A stretch of 64,000 bases of DNA from Zoogloeaceae bacterium G21618-S1 (GCA_027214125.1 JAPWHF010000002.1:62001-126000), one strand, 5' to 3'. Shown: positions 20,305 through 30,219, counted from the stretch's first letter. The notes: a model not told the origin generated them from the sequence alone. Numbers and translations are program-made.

Positions 20305-20346
20305 AGCCTACGCCCCGCCCCTCTGCATTGAGTTGATTCAGGTCAA
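20305..20346 (-). promoter_or_regulatory. Predicted class II FNR/Anr-dependent promoter of the DUF465 gene
   Basis: On the minus strand the sequence TTGAC-CTGA-ATCAA (20333-20346) matches the FNR/Anr consensus TTGAT-N4-ATCAA at 9 of 10 positions. Exactly 22 bases separate it from TAGGCT (20305-20310), a TAnnnT -10 hexamer. That spacing places the box centre at about -41.5, the class II activation geometry. No -35 hexamer is needed or seen. The predicted 5' leader is about 30-35 bases. The box overlaps the last codons of aroC. Confidence 0.6.
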
Positions 20347-21497
20347 TCGCCTCGTGCACCTAGTGTCGGCGACGGCACCGCCTGCGCGCCCTCAGGAGCC
20401 AGACCGGCAATCTTCGGCGTCGCGCAGACCACATCGGCATTCTGAGCACGATGGCGCAATGCGTGATCCATCAGCACCAGCGCCAGCATGGACTCGGCGA
20501 TCGGCGTGGCGCGGATACCCACACAGGGGTCGTGCCGGCCATGCGTATTGACGATCACCGGCTCACCCGCCTTGTTGATCGAGCGTCGATCCAGCCGGAT
20601 GCTGGAGGTCGGCTTGATGGCCATACTGACCATCACGTCCTGCCCGCTGGAAATACCGCCCAGCACACCACCGGCGTGATTGGTGAGATAGCCCGCAGGC
20701 GTCATCTCGTCCGAGTGCTCCGTCCCACGCTGCTCGACGCAGTCGAAACCGGCGCCGATCTCCACGCCCTTGACCGCGTTGATGCTCATCATCGCGTGGG
20801 CGATATCGGCGTCGAGACGGTCATACACCGGCTCGCCCCAACCGACGGGCACACCGGTGGCCACCACGTTGATCCGCGCACCGATCGAATCGCCCGATTT
20901 GCGCAACTCGTCCATGTAGGCATCCAGCTCGGGGATCATCGCAAGATTAGGCGCAAAGAAGGCATTGCCTTCGGCGTCGAGGTCTTCCCAGGCTTTGAAC
21001 GGGATCTCGATCGGGCCGAGCTGCGCCATGTAGCCACGAATCACGATGCCGTAGCGCTCGGTCAGCCACTTGCGCGCAATCGCACCCGCCGCCACACGCA
21101 CCGCCGTCTCACGCGCCGAGGAGCGACCGCCACCGCGCGGGTCGCGAATGCCGTATTTCTGCCAGTAGCCGTAGTCGGCGTGACCGGGACGGAAGGTCTC
21201 GGCAATATTGGAGTAGTCCTTGCTGCGCTGGTCCTGATTGCGGATCAGCAGCGCGATCGGCGTGCCGGTCGTGAGACCTTCGTACACGCCCGAGAGAATC
21301 TCGACCGTGTCGGGCTCGCGGCGTTGCGTCACATGGCGCGAAGTGCCGGGCTTGCGTCGATCCAGCTCGGCCTGAATATCCGCCTCGCTGATGGCCATCC
21401 CCGGCGGACAACCGTCAACCACACAGCCGATCGCCGGCCCATGCGACTCGCCAAAGGACGACACGCAAAACAACTTGCCTAAACGATTACCGGACAT
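20343..21497 (-). CDS. aroC: Chorismate synthase
   Basis: FMN-dependent lyase that makes chorismate from EPSP, the end of the shikimate pathway. The 384-residue protein starts [20 protein letters not shown] and includes the signature regions [16 protein letters not shown] and [18 protein letters not shown]. It has its own unit between the TetR gene and the DUF465 gene. Confidence 0.97.
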   Translation of the reverse strand: MSGNRLGKLFCVSSFGESHGPAIGCVVDGCPPGMAISEADIQAELDRRKPGTSRHVTQRREPDTVEILSGVYEGLTTGTPIALLIRNQDQRSKDYSNIAETFRPGHADYGYWQKYGIRDPRGGGRSSARETAVRVAAGAIARKWLTERYGIVIRGYMAQLGPIEIPFKAWEDLDAEGNAFFAPNLAMIPELDAYMDELRKSGDSIGARINVVATGVPVGWGEPVYDRLDADIAHAMMSINAVKGVEIGAGFDCVEQRGTEHSDEMTPAGYLTNHAGGVLGGISSGQDVMVSMAIKPTSSIRLDRRSINKAGEPVIVNTHGRHDPCVGIRATPIAESMLALVLMDHALRHRAQNADVVCATPKIAGLAPEGAQAVPSPTLGARGD

Positions 21498-21572
21498 GGG
21501 ATCTACCGCGAGCGAGGAAAGCGTACGAGTTTATCAAATGGCGTGCCCGGCGCCCAATGGCGGGCGCCGCTT

Positions 21573-22193
21573 TCAGTGACAGGCGTCGTGCTTGAGCCCG
21601 TAGAAAAAACAATTGATCAGGCCGCCCGCCAGGTCCAGTGAGTACACCTCGGGCTGGAGGCTCCAGCTGGCGATCAGGCCGTCGATCATGACGGACAACG
21701 ACAAGGCCGCACGATGCGGGTCAACCGAGGCCGGCAGGTCGCCCCGCGACTTGGCCACCGTAAAGGCCTGTTCCTGTCGCAGCAGATGGCGGTCACAGCA
21801 TTCCATGCACTGATCCACCACCGGCACCATCTCGTCCACGTATTCACTTTTGTGCATTGCGATGGCAAACACCCGGATGTAACGCGGATCGGAATTGATA
21901 CGCTCAATCACGCCCAGCACCCGTTCACGCAGCTCTTCCAGCGGACGCTCGCTGGTCGAGTAGTCGACCTCGGAGATCGCCTCGAGTGGGTCGATGGCGC
22001 GGCGCATCATGGCCTCGAACACCTCGCCCTTGTTGGCAAAATGCCAATAGATCGCCCCGCGAGTCACACTGGCCGCCGACGCGATGTCCGCCAAGGTCGT
22101 CCTCGCCATGCCCTTGCGATAGAACACCGCTTCGGCCGCATCGAGAATCGTATGTCGCGTCTCGAGCGCCTCTTCTTTGGTCTTTCTTACCAT
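21573..22193 (-). CDS. TetR/AcrR-family repressor of the RND efflux operon
   Basis: 206-residue repressor with an N-terminal helix-turn-helix (TLADIASAASVTRGAIYWHFANKG, residues about 30-53), very like AcrR/TtgR/MexZ-type regulators, and a variable C-terminal ligand domain. The ATG at 22193 gives the usual MVRKTKEEAL start; longer readings lack a ribosome site. It is divergent from the RND operon across 130 bases that carry an AcrR-like palindrome, so local repression of the pump and autoregulation are expected. Confidence 0.9.
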   Translation of the reverse strand: MVRKTKEEALETRHTILDAAEAVFYRKGMARTTLADIASAASVTRGAIYWHFANKGEVFEAMMRRAIDPLEAISEVDYSTSERPLEELRERVLGVIERINSDPRYIRVFAIAMHKSEYVDEMVPVVDQCMECCDRHLLRQEQAFTVAKSRGDLPASVDPHRAALSLSVMIDGLIASWSLQPEVYSLDLAGGLINCFFYGLKHDACH

Positions 22194-22258
22194 CGCTCTC
22201 GCAATCCTTGCTGACATCTGTTGCCACGGATTGAAGCACACAAAATCTGAAATGTCAC

Positions 22259-22288
22259 TTTACATACATTCATGAATGTTTCTACAAT
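22259..22288 (+). promoter_or_regulatory. RND-operon promoter with embedded AcrR-like operator
   Basis: A -35 TTTACA (22259-22264) and a -10 TACAAT (22283-22288) are separated by 18 bases. The spacer contains the perfect 14-base palindrome ACATTCATGAATGT (22266-22279). The wider block beginning TACATACATT at 22261 closely resembles the E. coli AcrR operator, which I recall as TACATACATT followed by TGAATGTATGTA. A repressor bound here would block the pump promoter. Confidence 0.75.
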
Positions 22289-22323
22289 TGCGCCCATACC
22301 AATAACGATCGGAACACCCCCCA

Positions 22324-23493
22324 ATGCCTTCCCTAGCCCCTTTCACGCGAACAGCATCACGCCCTGTCGTCGCCCTGATCGCTGCCGCCGCCCTCGTCGT
22401 CACTGCCTGCGGCAGCGACGCCCCCGCGTCTCCGAACGCCGCACCTCCCCCCGCCTCGGTCAGCGTCATGACCGCAACGCCAACATCGATTGATGTCAGC
22501 TTCGAATACCCCGCCCGCCTGCACGGCGCCCGTGAGGTCGAGATCCGGCCGCGCGTCAGCGGCATTTTGCTCAAGCGTAAGTATGAGGAAGGCGCCCGCG
22601 TCAAAGCCGGTCAGTCGCTCTTCCAAATTGACCCGGTGCCCAGCGAAACCGCCGTCGCCCGCGCCAAGGCCGATCTGGCCGCTGCCGACGCGCGCCTGAC
22701 GCAAGCCCGCCGCGAAGCCGAGCGACTCAAGCCCTTGGTGGCTTCCAAGGCCGTGGCGCAGCGCGACTTTGACGATGCCAGCTCAAACCAGGCAATCGCT
22801 GCCGCCGATGTGCTGGCCGCGCGTGCCCGCCTGACCGAAGCGCGTTTGTCGCTCAAATACACCCGCGTCGAATCGCCCATCGACGGCATTACCTCGCGCG
22901 CGCTGCAATCCGAAGGCAGCTTGCTGGCAGGCCCCGAAACCCTGCTCGCAGTCGTCACCCAGACCGACCCGATCCAGGTCCGTTTTGGCCTGCCGGATTC
23001 TGATCGCTCGCGCATCGACAACGACATCGCGGCGGGCCGTCTGAGCCTTGCCGACGGCCACTTCCGCGTTCGACTGATCGGCGTCGCCCACGAAGCCACG
23101 AACACCACCGGCAGCCTCGACTTCACCGACGTGCGCATTGACCCGAAGACCGGTAGCAGCGAGGCTCAGGCCGATCTGCCGAACGCCGATCGCCGCTTGC
23201 GACCCGGTGAGTTCGTGCGCGTTCGCCTTGAAGGTGCCACCCGCCCCAACGCCATCGCCGTGCCGCAACGCGCCGTGCTGGAAGGGCCGAGCGGTCGCTT
23301 CGTATACATCGTGAGCGAGGGCAAGGCCGCCGTGCGCCCCGTCACGCCGCTGGACTGGAGCGGCAACACCATGGTCGTTGACGGTCTGACTGCCGGCGAT
23401 CAGGTCATTACCGATGGTGTACTCAAGATCGGACCGGGCGCCCCGGTGTCGGTCACACCGCCGGCTGATACCGCAGCCAAACCGGGAGCCTGA
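22324..23493 (+). CDS. RND efflux periplasmic adaptor subunit (AcrA-like)
   Basis: 389-residue membrane-fusion protein linking the inner-membrane pump to the outer-membrane channel. It has a lipoprotein signal peptide with Cys29 in VVTACGS, a barrel-sandwich segment (ARLHGAREVEIRPRVSGIL), an alpha-helical hairpin (about 95-170) and beta-barrel/MP domains (VRVRLEGATRPNAIAVPQRAV). It is the first gene of a three-gene operon; the pump gene begins 2 bases after its stop. The ribosome site ahead of the ATG is weak. Confidence 0.95.
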   Translation: MPSLAPFTRTASRPVVALIAAAALVVTACGSDAPASPNAAPPPASVSVMTATPTSIDVSFEYPARLHGAREVEIRPRVSGILLKRKYEEGARVKAGQSLFQIDPVPSETAVARAKADLAAADARLTQARREAERLKPLVASKAVAQRDFDDASSNQAIAAADVLAARARLTEARLSLKYTRVESPIDGITSRALQSEGSLLAGPETLLAVVTQTDPIQVRFGLPDSDRSRIDNDIAAGRLSLADGHFRVRLIGVAHEATNTTGSLDFTDVRIDPKTGSSEAQADLPNADRRLRPGEFVRVRLEGATRPNAIAVPQRAVLEGPSGRFVYIVSEGKAAVRPVTPLDWSGNTMVVDGLTAGDQVITDGVLKIGPGAPVSVTPPADTAAKPGA

Positions 23494-23495
23494 TC

Positions 23496-26400
23496 ATGTT
23501 CTCCCGCTTCTTTATCGACCGTCCGATCTTCGCGACGGTCCTCTCGGTGTTCATCATGATCGCCGGTCTGGCCGCCGTACGCAGCCTGCCGGTCGCGCAG
23601 TACCCAGAAATCGCACCGCCCGTCGTCACTGTGGCCGCCACCTATCCGGGCGCCTCGGCGGATGTGATCGAAAAGACCGTCGCCGCCCCGCTCGAAACCC
23701 AGATCATCGGCGTCGAGAACATGCTCTACATGAGCTCGACCTCGGCCTCGAATGGCCGTGTCGAGATTCAGGTCACCTTTGACATCGGCACCGATGTCGA
23801 CCAGGCGGTGATCAACGTCAACAACCGCGTCAAGCAGGCCGAACCGCGCCTGCCGCTGGAGGTACGCCGGCAAGGCATCAGTGTCGAGAAAGGCTCTTCC
23901 GCCTTCTTGCAGGTGGTGGCGTTCAACTCGCCGGACGGGCGTTTCGACGACGTCTACACCAGCAACTACGTGACGCTCAACGTGCTCGATGTGCTCAAGC
24001 GGGTACCGGGCACCACCAACGTCCAGATCTTCGGCGCCAAAGACTACGCAATGCGGATCTGGCTCAACCCGGACCGCCTGCGTCACCACGATCTGGCCAC
24101 CACCGACGTGATCCGCGCCATCGAGGAACAAAACGCCCAATACGCCGTAGGCCGCATCGGGCAACCCCCGGTCGCCACCGGCCAGGCGCTGTCGCTGACG
24201 GTCAACACCCGCGGCCGACTGGCCGACGTGAGCGAGTTCGAGAACATCATCCTGCGCGCCGACGCCAATGGTGCCCAACTACGCCTGAAGGATGTGGCGC
24301 GCGTCGAACTCGGCGCCCGAGACTACGACTTCATCGGCCGCATCAACGGCCAGCCCGCGACCCTGGTCGGCATCTTCCTCAAGCCTGGCGCCAACGCGCT
24401 GGATGTCGCGCAGGAAGTCAAAACCACCCTGGCCGAGCTGGGCCAGCGCTTTCCGGACGGCCTGAGCTATACCATTCCGTACGACACCACCGACTTCGTC
24501 AACGTGTCGATCCGTGAGGTGATCAAGACACTCGCCGAGGCCATGGCGCTGGTGTTCCTGGTGGTCTACCTGTTCCTGCAGAACTGGCGCGCCACACTGA
24601 TCCCGACACTGGCCGTGCCGGTATCGCTGATCGGCACCTTCGCCGGCCTGATGATGCTCGGCTACTCAATCAACACACTTACCCTGTTCGGCATGGTGCT
24701 GGCCATCGGCATCGTGGTGGACGACGCCATCGTGGTGCTAGAGAACGTCGAGCGCATCATGCACGAAGAAGGCTTGGCGGTCCGCCAGGCGGCCATTCAG
24801 GCCATGCGCGAAGTCACCGGTCCAGTGGTTGCCATCGTGCTGGTGCTGTGCGCCGTGTTTGTGCCGATCGCCTTCCTCGGCGGTCTCACCGGCGAGCTCT
24901 ATCGGCAGTTCGCGGTCACCATTGCCATTGCGGTGGTCATCTCTGGCATCGTGGCACTGACGCTGACGCCGGCACTGTGCGTCCTCATCCTGCGCCATGA
25001 ACACAAGGCCACCAACTGGTTTTTCCGGGGCTTCAACCGCGCATTCGATGCGGTCACGCGCCAGTACACCCATGGTGTTGCGTGGCTCATCCGCCGCGGC
25101 ATGGTTGGTCTACTGTTATTTGTCGGCATGGTCGCCATCACGGCGCAGCTGTGGCAATCCACCCCGGGCAGCCTGGTGCCGGACGAAGACCAGGGCTACT
25201 TCATTACCGCGGTCTTCCTGCCCGACGGCGCCTCGCTGGAGCGCACCGACAAGGTGGTGGCCGAGGTCGAAAAGATCATCCGCAGCGATCCGAACGTCGC
25301 CTACACCATCGCCTTTACCGGCTTCGACTTCCTCGGCGGCAGCTTCAAGAACAGTGCCGCGACCTTCTTTGTCACACTCAAGCATTGGGACGAACGCACC
25401 ACCACGGCGGCTGAACTGGTCGGCAAGACCTACGCCACCACCGCGCACATCAAGGAAGCGCTGATTCTGTCCTTCAACCCCCCGGCCATTTTCGGTCTGG
25501 GCAATGCGGGCGGCTTCGAGTTCTACCTGCAAAACCGCGGCGACAACGACCCGAAAGTCATGGCCGCCACCAAGGACTTGTTCCTCGGCGCCGTCAACCA
25601 GGACCCGATGTTTGCCATGGCGCAAACCCTCTGGCGCGCCTCGACGCCGCAGTTGTTTGTCGATGTCGACCGCGAAAAGGCCAAGAGCCTGGGCGTGCCG
25701 CTCGACGGCCTGTTTGCCACGCTGGGCGCCAATCTCGGCAGCTACTATGTAAACGACTTCAACAAATACGGTCGCACATGGCAGGTGCTGATGTCGGCCG
25801 ATCCGGCCTTCCGTAACGAACCACAGGACATCGCAGCCGCCTATGTGCGGGCCGACGGCGGCGCCCTGGTGCCTATTTCGTCGCTCGCCACCATTCGCAA
25901 CGAAGCCGGCCCCGACACGCTGGAACGCTTCAACAACCTGCCGGCCGTCAAGATCCTCGGCAGCGCCGCGCCAGGCTTCTCGACCGGGCAAGCCATCGCC
26001 CGGCTGGAAGAGCTCGCCGCCAAAACCCTGCCCCCCGGCTTCAGCCTGGACTGGAGTGGCGCGGCCTACCAGGAGCGCCGGTCCAGCGGCTCCTCGGGTA
26101 TGGCACTGGTGCTCGGCGCCTTGATGGTCTTCCTCATTCTCGCGGCGCAATACGAGCGCTGGTCGCTACCGCTGGCCGTGCTGCTGGCCCTGCCCTTTGG
26201 CACGTTCGGCGCGCTCGCCGCAGTGTGGCTGACCGGCATGACCAATGATGTGTACTTCCAGATCGGTCTGGTCACGCTGCTCGGCCTAGCCGCCAAGAAC
26301 GCGATTCTGATCGTCGAGTACGCCATTTATAAACACCGCGAAGGCATGAGCGCCGCAGCGGCCGCCATCGAAGCCGCCCGCCTGCGTTTCCGCCCGATCC

Positions 26401-26693
26401 TGATGACTTCGCTGGCCTTCATCCTCGGGGTGACGCCGCTGGTCTTGTCGAGCGGCGCCGGCGCCGGCGCACGGCATGCGGTGGGCACCGGCGTGGTCGG
26501 CGGCATGCTCGCGGCGACCTTCCTGGCGGTGTTCTTTGTGCCCTTGTTCTATCGCTTCATCACCGAACACAAACTCTCGGAGAAACGCTCCCGCGACGAG
26601 ATGTTCGAGGAAATCCGGATTCACCATGACATCACCCATGAAAAACTGGTCGCCGAAGCCGCTGCAAACGACAAGGGGCACGGCCATGACTAA
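23496..26693 (+). CDS. RND multidrug efflux permease (AcrB/HAE1 family)
   Basis: 1065-residue proton-driven inner-membrane pump. It starts MFSRFFIDRPIFATVLSVFI, has twelve predicted TM helices, two large periplasmic domains, and the TM4 proton-relay pair Asp-Asp in GIVVDDAIVVLENVERIM. The late motif GLAAKNAILIVEYA is typical of HAE1 pumps for amphiphilic drugs, in contrast to metal-exporting HME pumps. The C-terminus overlaps the start of the outer-membrane factor by 8 bases. Confidence 0.97.
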   Translation: MFSRFFIDRPIFATVLSVFIMIAGLAAVRSLPVAQYPEIAPPVVTVAATYPGASADVIEKTVAAPLETQIIGVENMLYMSSTSASNGRVEIQVTFDIGTDVDQAVINVNNRVKQAEPRLPLEVRRQGISVEKGSSAFLQVVAFNSPDGRFDDVYTSNYVTLNVLDVLKRVPGTTNVQIFGAKDYAMRIWLNPDRLRHHDLATTDVIRAIEEQNAQYAVGRIGQPPVATGQALSLTVNTRGRLADVSEFENIILRADANGAQLRLKDVARVELGARDYDFIGRINGQPATLVGIFLKPGANALDVAQEVKTTLAELGQRFPDGLSYTIPYDTTDFVNVSIREVIKTLAEAMALVFLVVYLFLQNWRATLIPTLAVPVSLIGTFAGLMMLGYSINTLTLFGMVLAIGIVVDDAIVVLENVERIMHEEGLAVRQAAIQAMREVTGPVVAIVLVLCAVFVPIAFLGGLTGELYRQFAVTIAIAVVISGIVALTLTPALCVLILRHEHKATNWFFRGFNRAFDAVTRQYTHGVAWLIRRGMVGLLLFVGMVAITAQLWQSTPGSLVPDEDQGYFITAVFLPDGASLERTDKVVAEVEKIIRSDPNVAYTIAFTGFDFLGGSFKNSAATFFVTLKHWDERTTTAAELVGKTYATTAHIKEALILSFNPPAIFGLGNAGGFEFYLQNRGDNDPKVMAATKDLFLGAVNQDPMFAMAQTLWRASTPQLFVDVDREKAKSLGVPLDGLFATLGANLGSYYVNDFNKYGRTWQVLMSADPAFRNEPQDIAAAYVRADGGALVPISSLATIRNEAGPDTLERFNNLPAVKILGSAAPGFSTGQAIARLEELAAKTLPPGFSLDWSGAAYQERRSSGSSGMALVLGALMVFLILAAQYERWSLPLAVLLALPFGTFGALAAVWLTGMTNDVYFQIGLVTLLGLAAKNAILIVEYAIYKHREGMSAAAAAIEAARLRFRPILMTSLAFILGVTPLVLSSGAGAGARHAVGTGVVGGMLAATFLAVFFVPLFYRFITEHKLSEKRSRDEMFEEIRIHHDITHEKLVAEAAANDKGHGHD

Positions 26694-28104
26694 GCCGCTG
26701 AACCGAATTGCGCCACTTCTGGCCGCGCTGGCGCTCAGCGCCTGCGCCGTCGGTCCGGTGTACGAAGCCCCGGCCATCACCCTGCCCGGTCAGTTCGAAG
26801 CCGCACCGGCCAACACCACGCTGGCCACCCAGCTCGGTGACGCCTGGTGGTTGCACTACCAGGACCCGGCGCTTGACGGGCTGATGGCCGAAGCGCTGAC
26901 GCACAACGCCGACGTGCAACTGGCAGCGGCGCGGCTCGAAGAGGCCCGCGCCCGCGCCGGCATCGCCGACGCCGACCGCTATCCGAGCGTCAGCGCCAAC
27001 GCCGGTAGCCAGCGCGCGCGCAGCAGTCTGAAAGGCGTTCCGACCGACCCGCGCACCAGCAATCTACATACGCTGGGGCTGAGCGCAAGCTACGAGCTTG
27101 ACCTGTGGGGTCGTTACCGCCAGGCCAGCGAGGCCGCTCGCGCCGACTTGCTCGGCGCTGTGGCGGCGCGGCGCACGGTGGCGCTTTCGCTCAGCGCCGA
27201 GTTGGCCACGCGATACTTCGATCTGCAAGCGGCCGACGAACGCCTGCGCGTGCTTGGGCAAACACTGAGCGCGCGCAAGGACACTGCCACGCTGTTACGC
27301 CAACGCATGGACGCTGGCAGCGCGTCGCAGTTCGACGTGTTGCAAGCCGACGCCGCAGTCGCCCAGGTCGAGTCTGATCTGGCCACGACCTTGAGCGCAC
27401 AGAAAAGCACCGAAGCGGCACTGGCCGTGCTGCTCGGACGCTCGCCGCGCGCGATTTTCGAAGAAACGCTCGCACGCGGCGCGAAGACCGACACTGCGGT
27501 GGTGGTGCCGGCCGGCCTACCCGCTGAACTCCTACGCCGCAGGCCCGATCTGATCGAAGCCGAACAGGCACTGATCGCCGCCACCGCGCGTATTGGCGAA
27601 GCGCAAGCACAGCGCCTTCCGGCGATCACGCTGACTGCCGCGTTGGGCCGCGAATCGACCGATCTGTCCAATCTGCTCGATGCCAGTGCCGGCGTGTTCT
27701 CGCTGGCCGCCGGTCTCACCCAGCCGATCTGGGACGCCGGTCGCCTGCAGCGTAATGTCGACATTGCCGAGGCCCGAGCCGATCAGGCCCGGCTGCGCTA
27801 CACCCAGGCCGTGGCCGGCGCCTTTGCCGATGTGCGTCGCGCCCTGGCGGCCCAACGCGGTGCCATTAACAGCCGCACCGCACAAGCCACGCGCGTCGAG
27901 GCCTTGCAAACCGCACTGAACCAGTCGCAACAGCGCTTTGACGCGGGGCTGGTGAGCCGGCTTGAGGTGCTGGACACAGAACGCAGCCTGCTCGACGCGC
28001 AAATCGCGCTGGCCAACGCATCGGCTGCACAGAAAACTGCGATTGCCGATCTGTTTCGCGCCCTCGGCGGTGGTTGGCAAACACCGAACGCCACGGCGCA
28101 GTAA
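26686..28104 (+). CDS. Outer-membrane efflux lipoprotein (OprM/NodT family)
   Basis: 472-residue TolC-like channel subunit. A lipoprotein signal peptide (lipobox LSAC, Cys20) precedes ACAVGPVYEAP, and the two repeated outer-membrane-efflux halves follow. The conserved LSASYELDLWGR and ITLTAALGRES segments are visible. The ATG at 26686 overlaps the pump stop, indicating coupling. It is the last gene of the tripartite operon, followed by an intrinsic terminator. Confidence 0.95.
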   Translation: MTKPLNRIAPLLAALALSACAVGPVYEAPAITLPGQFEAAPANTTLATQLGDAWWLHYQDPALDGLMAEALTHNADVQLAAARLEEARARAGIADADRYPSVSANAGSQRARSSLKGVPTDPRTSNLHTLGLSASYELDLWGRYRQASEAARADLLGAVAARRTVALSLSAELATRYFDLQAADERLRVLGQTLSARKDTATLLRQRMDAGSASQFDVLQADAAVAQVESDLATTLSAQKSTEAALAVLLGRSPRAIFEETLARGAKTDTAVVVPAGLPAELLRRRPDLIEAEQALIAATARIGEAQAQRLPAITLTAALGRESTDLSNLLDASAGVFSLAAGLTQPIWDAGRLQRNVDIAEARADQARLRYTQAVAGAFADVRRALAAQRGAINSRTAQATRVEALQTALNQSQQRFDAGLVSRLEVLDTERSLLDAQIALANASAAQKTAIADLFRALGGGWQTPNATAQ

Positions 28105-28110
28105 ACGACA

Positions 28111-28139
28111 AACGGCCGGCGCAATGCCGGCCGTTTTTT
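28111..28139 (+). terminator. Intrinsic terminator of the RND efflux operon
   Basis: AACGGCCGGC - GCAAT - GCCGGCCGTT forms a 10-base perfect stem followed by a run of T on the plus strand, six bases after the outer-membrane factor stop. It also separates the operon from the convergent ilvBN unit. Confidence 0.92.
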
Positions 28140-28152
28140 GACTCCGCAGCAA

Positions 28153-28461
28153 TCAGCGGAAAAACGCTTCCAGACGCTCGAACACCGCATGCTCGGCACC
28201 ATGCCGAACCACGCTGATCACATCTTCGAGCTTTTCGACCTGCTTGACCATCTGCTCCAGACGCTCATCGTCAAACACCAGCAGCCAGATGCGGCTACGC
28301 GTGGCGTCCGGCAAGGGCATGCACAAAATGCCCTCCACGTTGAATGCGCGGCGCGCAAACAAACCGCAAATATGTGACATCACCCCGGCGTGGTTGGCCA
28401 CTTCCAGTTCCAGCACGACCTTCGTCACCGCGGCCGCTTCGCGTTCAATAACCATAGACAT
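28153..28461 (-). CDS. ilvN: Acetolactate synthase small (regulatory) subunit, IlvN type
   Basis: 102-residue ACT-domain regulatory subunit. It reads [33 protein letters not shown], then a short C-terminus. The length is that of the enterobacterial AHAS I subunit IlvN (about 96), not the longer IlvH (about 160) usual in Betaproteobacteria. ACT domains bind valine for feedback control. It starts 12 bases after the ilvB stop. Confidence 0.9.
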   Translation of the reverse strand: MSMVIEREAAAVTKVVLELEVANHAGVMSHICGLFARRAFNVEGILCMPLPDATRSRIWLLVFDDERLEQMVKQVEKLEDVISVVRHGAEHAVFERLEAFFR

Positions 28462-28473
28462 GCCATTGACTCC

Positions 28474-30138
28474 TTAACCGATCATTTCAGTGTTGGCGGC
28501 ACCCGGCGGCACCATCGGATAAACAAACTCTTCCCGGTCGATCGAGCAGTGGATCAGGCACGGCCCCGGACGCTGCAGCGCCTCGGCCAGCGTCGCCGCG
28601 GGGTTCTCGGCGGTATCCAGGTCCACCGCGTCAAGGCCGAAGCCCTCGGCAATCTTCAGGAAGTTCACCGCGCGCTTGTACTTCGACGCCACCGGCCGCT
28701 TGCCATAGAACATGCTCTGTTGCTGATACACCAGCCCGAGCGAGTTGTTGTTCATCAGCACGATCTTGACGTTGAGTTCTTCCTCGGCCAGCGTCGCCAT
28801 TTCCTGGATGTTCATCTTCAGGCTGCCGTCACCGGTAAAGCACACCACCGTGCGCTCAGGCGCGGCCAGCGCAGCACCAATCGCGGTCGGCAGGCCAAAA
28901 CCCATGGTGCCCAGGCCACCCGAAGTGAGCCACTGCCGCGGCCGGCGGAAGGGGTAGGCCTGCGCCACCCACATCTGGTGTTGCCCCACGTCGGTCGCAA
29001 TCACCGCCTCGTCATCGAGCGCGTCGGCCACGGCTTGCACCAGACCGTAGTGCGAGCGGGGGTTGTCGAGATCCGGCTTCGCCAGCGGGAAGCGTTCTTT
29101 GAGGTCGGCCACTTGCGCCAGCCACGGCTCGCGCAGCTTGACCTGCACCAACGGGAGCAGCGCCTCGACCACTTGCGTCACGTCACCGGCAATACCGATG
29201 TGCGCGGTCTTGATCTTGTGCAGCTCGGCCGGGTCGATGTCCACATGGATGATCTTCGCCCGCGGGCAGAACTCAGCCGCCTTGCCGATCGCACGATCGT
29301 CGAAACGCGCGCCGACGCAGATCAGCAAGTCGGCTTCTTCGAGCACATAGTTGGTGTAACGCGCGCCATGCATGCCGAGCATGCCGATGGACAGCGGATG
29401 ATCGATCGGCATGGTGCCCAGCGCCATCAGCGTCATCGTGGTGGGCAGCCCGCCCTGCTCGGCCAACGTCACGGCCAGATGCGAGGCGCCGGAGTGAATC
29501 ACCCCACCGCCCAGGTAGAGCACCGGCCGCTCGGCGGCGTTGATCATCTCGGCGGCCTTTTCGATCGCCAGCAGATCCACCTCGGGCAGCGCATTCGGCA
29601 CGGCCACCGGCGGGTAGTCTTCGAAACTCACCATCTGGCACTGCACATCCTTGGGCACGTCGACCAGCACCGGACCGGGACGACCCGACATGGCGATGCG
29701 AAAGGCTTCGGGGATGACTTCAAGCAGATCATTGGCGTCACGCACCAGGAAGTTGTGCTTGGTCAGCGGGATGGTCATCCCGTAGGTATCCACTTCCTGA
29801 AAGGCGTCGGTACCGATCATAGGCAGCGGCACCTGACCGGTGATGGCCACCATCGGAATCGAATCGAGTTTGGCATCGGCAATGGCGGTGACCAAGTTGG
29901 TCGCACCCGGGCCGGACGAGGCGAGGCACACCTCGGGCTTGCCCGACACGCGGGCCATGCCCTGCGCCATGAAGCCACCGCCCTGCTCGTGACGGGCCAG
30001 CACATGGTGAATGGTATCGCTCTGACCAAGGGCATCGTAGAACGGCAGGATTGCGCCGCCGGGGATGCCACACACAGTCTCAATGCCTTGTCGCTCAAGG
30101 AGGCGCAAGATCAATTCGGCGCCAGTCATTTGCATCAT
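28474..30138 (-). CDS. ilvB: Acetolactate synthase large subunit, IlvB type
   Basis: 554-residue ThDP- and FAD-dependent enzyme that condenses two pyruvates, or pyruvate and 2-oxobutyrate, at the head of branched-chain amino-acid synthesis. The catalytic Glu51 lies in RHEQGGGFMAQG, and the ThDP motif is GDGSLKMNIQEM through to NNNSLG. The ATG at 30138 has GGAGAG 4 bases ahead. The gene lies behind a transcript leader containing a valine-rich peptide and a terminator, the classic layout of the E. coli ilvBN operon. Confidence 0.95.
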   Translation of the reverse strand: MMQMTGAELILRLLERQGIETVCGIPGGAILPFYDALGQSDTIHHVLARHEQGGGFMAQGMARVSGKPEVCLASSGPGATNLVTAIADAKLDSIPMVAITGQVPLPMIGTDAFQEVDTYGMTIPLTKHNFLVRDANDLLEVIPEAFRIAMSGRPGPVLVDVPKDVQCQMVSFEDYPPVAVPNALPEVDLLAIEKAAEMINAAERPVLYLGGGVIHSGASHLAVTLAEQGGLPTTMTLMALGTMPIDHPLSIGMLGMHGARYTNYVLEEADLLICVGARFDDRAIGKAAEFCPRAKIIHVDIDPAELHKIKTAHIGIAGDVTQVVEALLPLVQVKLREPWLAQVADLKERFPLAKPDLDNPRSHYGLVQAVADALDDEAVIATDVGQHQMWVAQAYPFRRPRQWLTSGGLGTMGFGLPTAIGAALAAPERTVVCFTGDGSLKMNIQEMATLAEEELNVKIVLMNNNSLGLVYQQQSMFYGKRPVASKYKRAVNFLKIAEGFGLDAVDLDTAENPAATLAEALQRPGPCLIHCSIDREEFVYPMVPPGAANTEMIG

Positions 30139-30180
30139 GTTTCTCTCCAGGTTTCAATCCGGGTAAAAACCGGCGGGAGA

Positions 30181-30219
30181 AAAACAAAACCCCCGCCAGC
30201 TTCGCGCCGGCGGGGGTTT
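30181..30219 (-). terminator. ilvBN attenuator terminator
   Basis: On the minus strand AAACCCCCGCC (30209-30219) pairs with GGCGGGGGTTT (30187-30197). The stem can be extended inward by CCGGC/GCTGG with a G-U pair to give 14 pairs over a GCGAA loop. The run TTTTGTTTT follows. It lies between the leader-peptide stop and the ilvB start, so read-through is required to express ilvBN. Confidence 0.9.
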
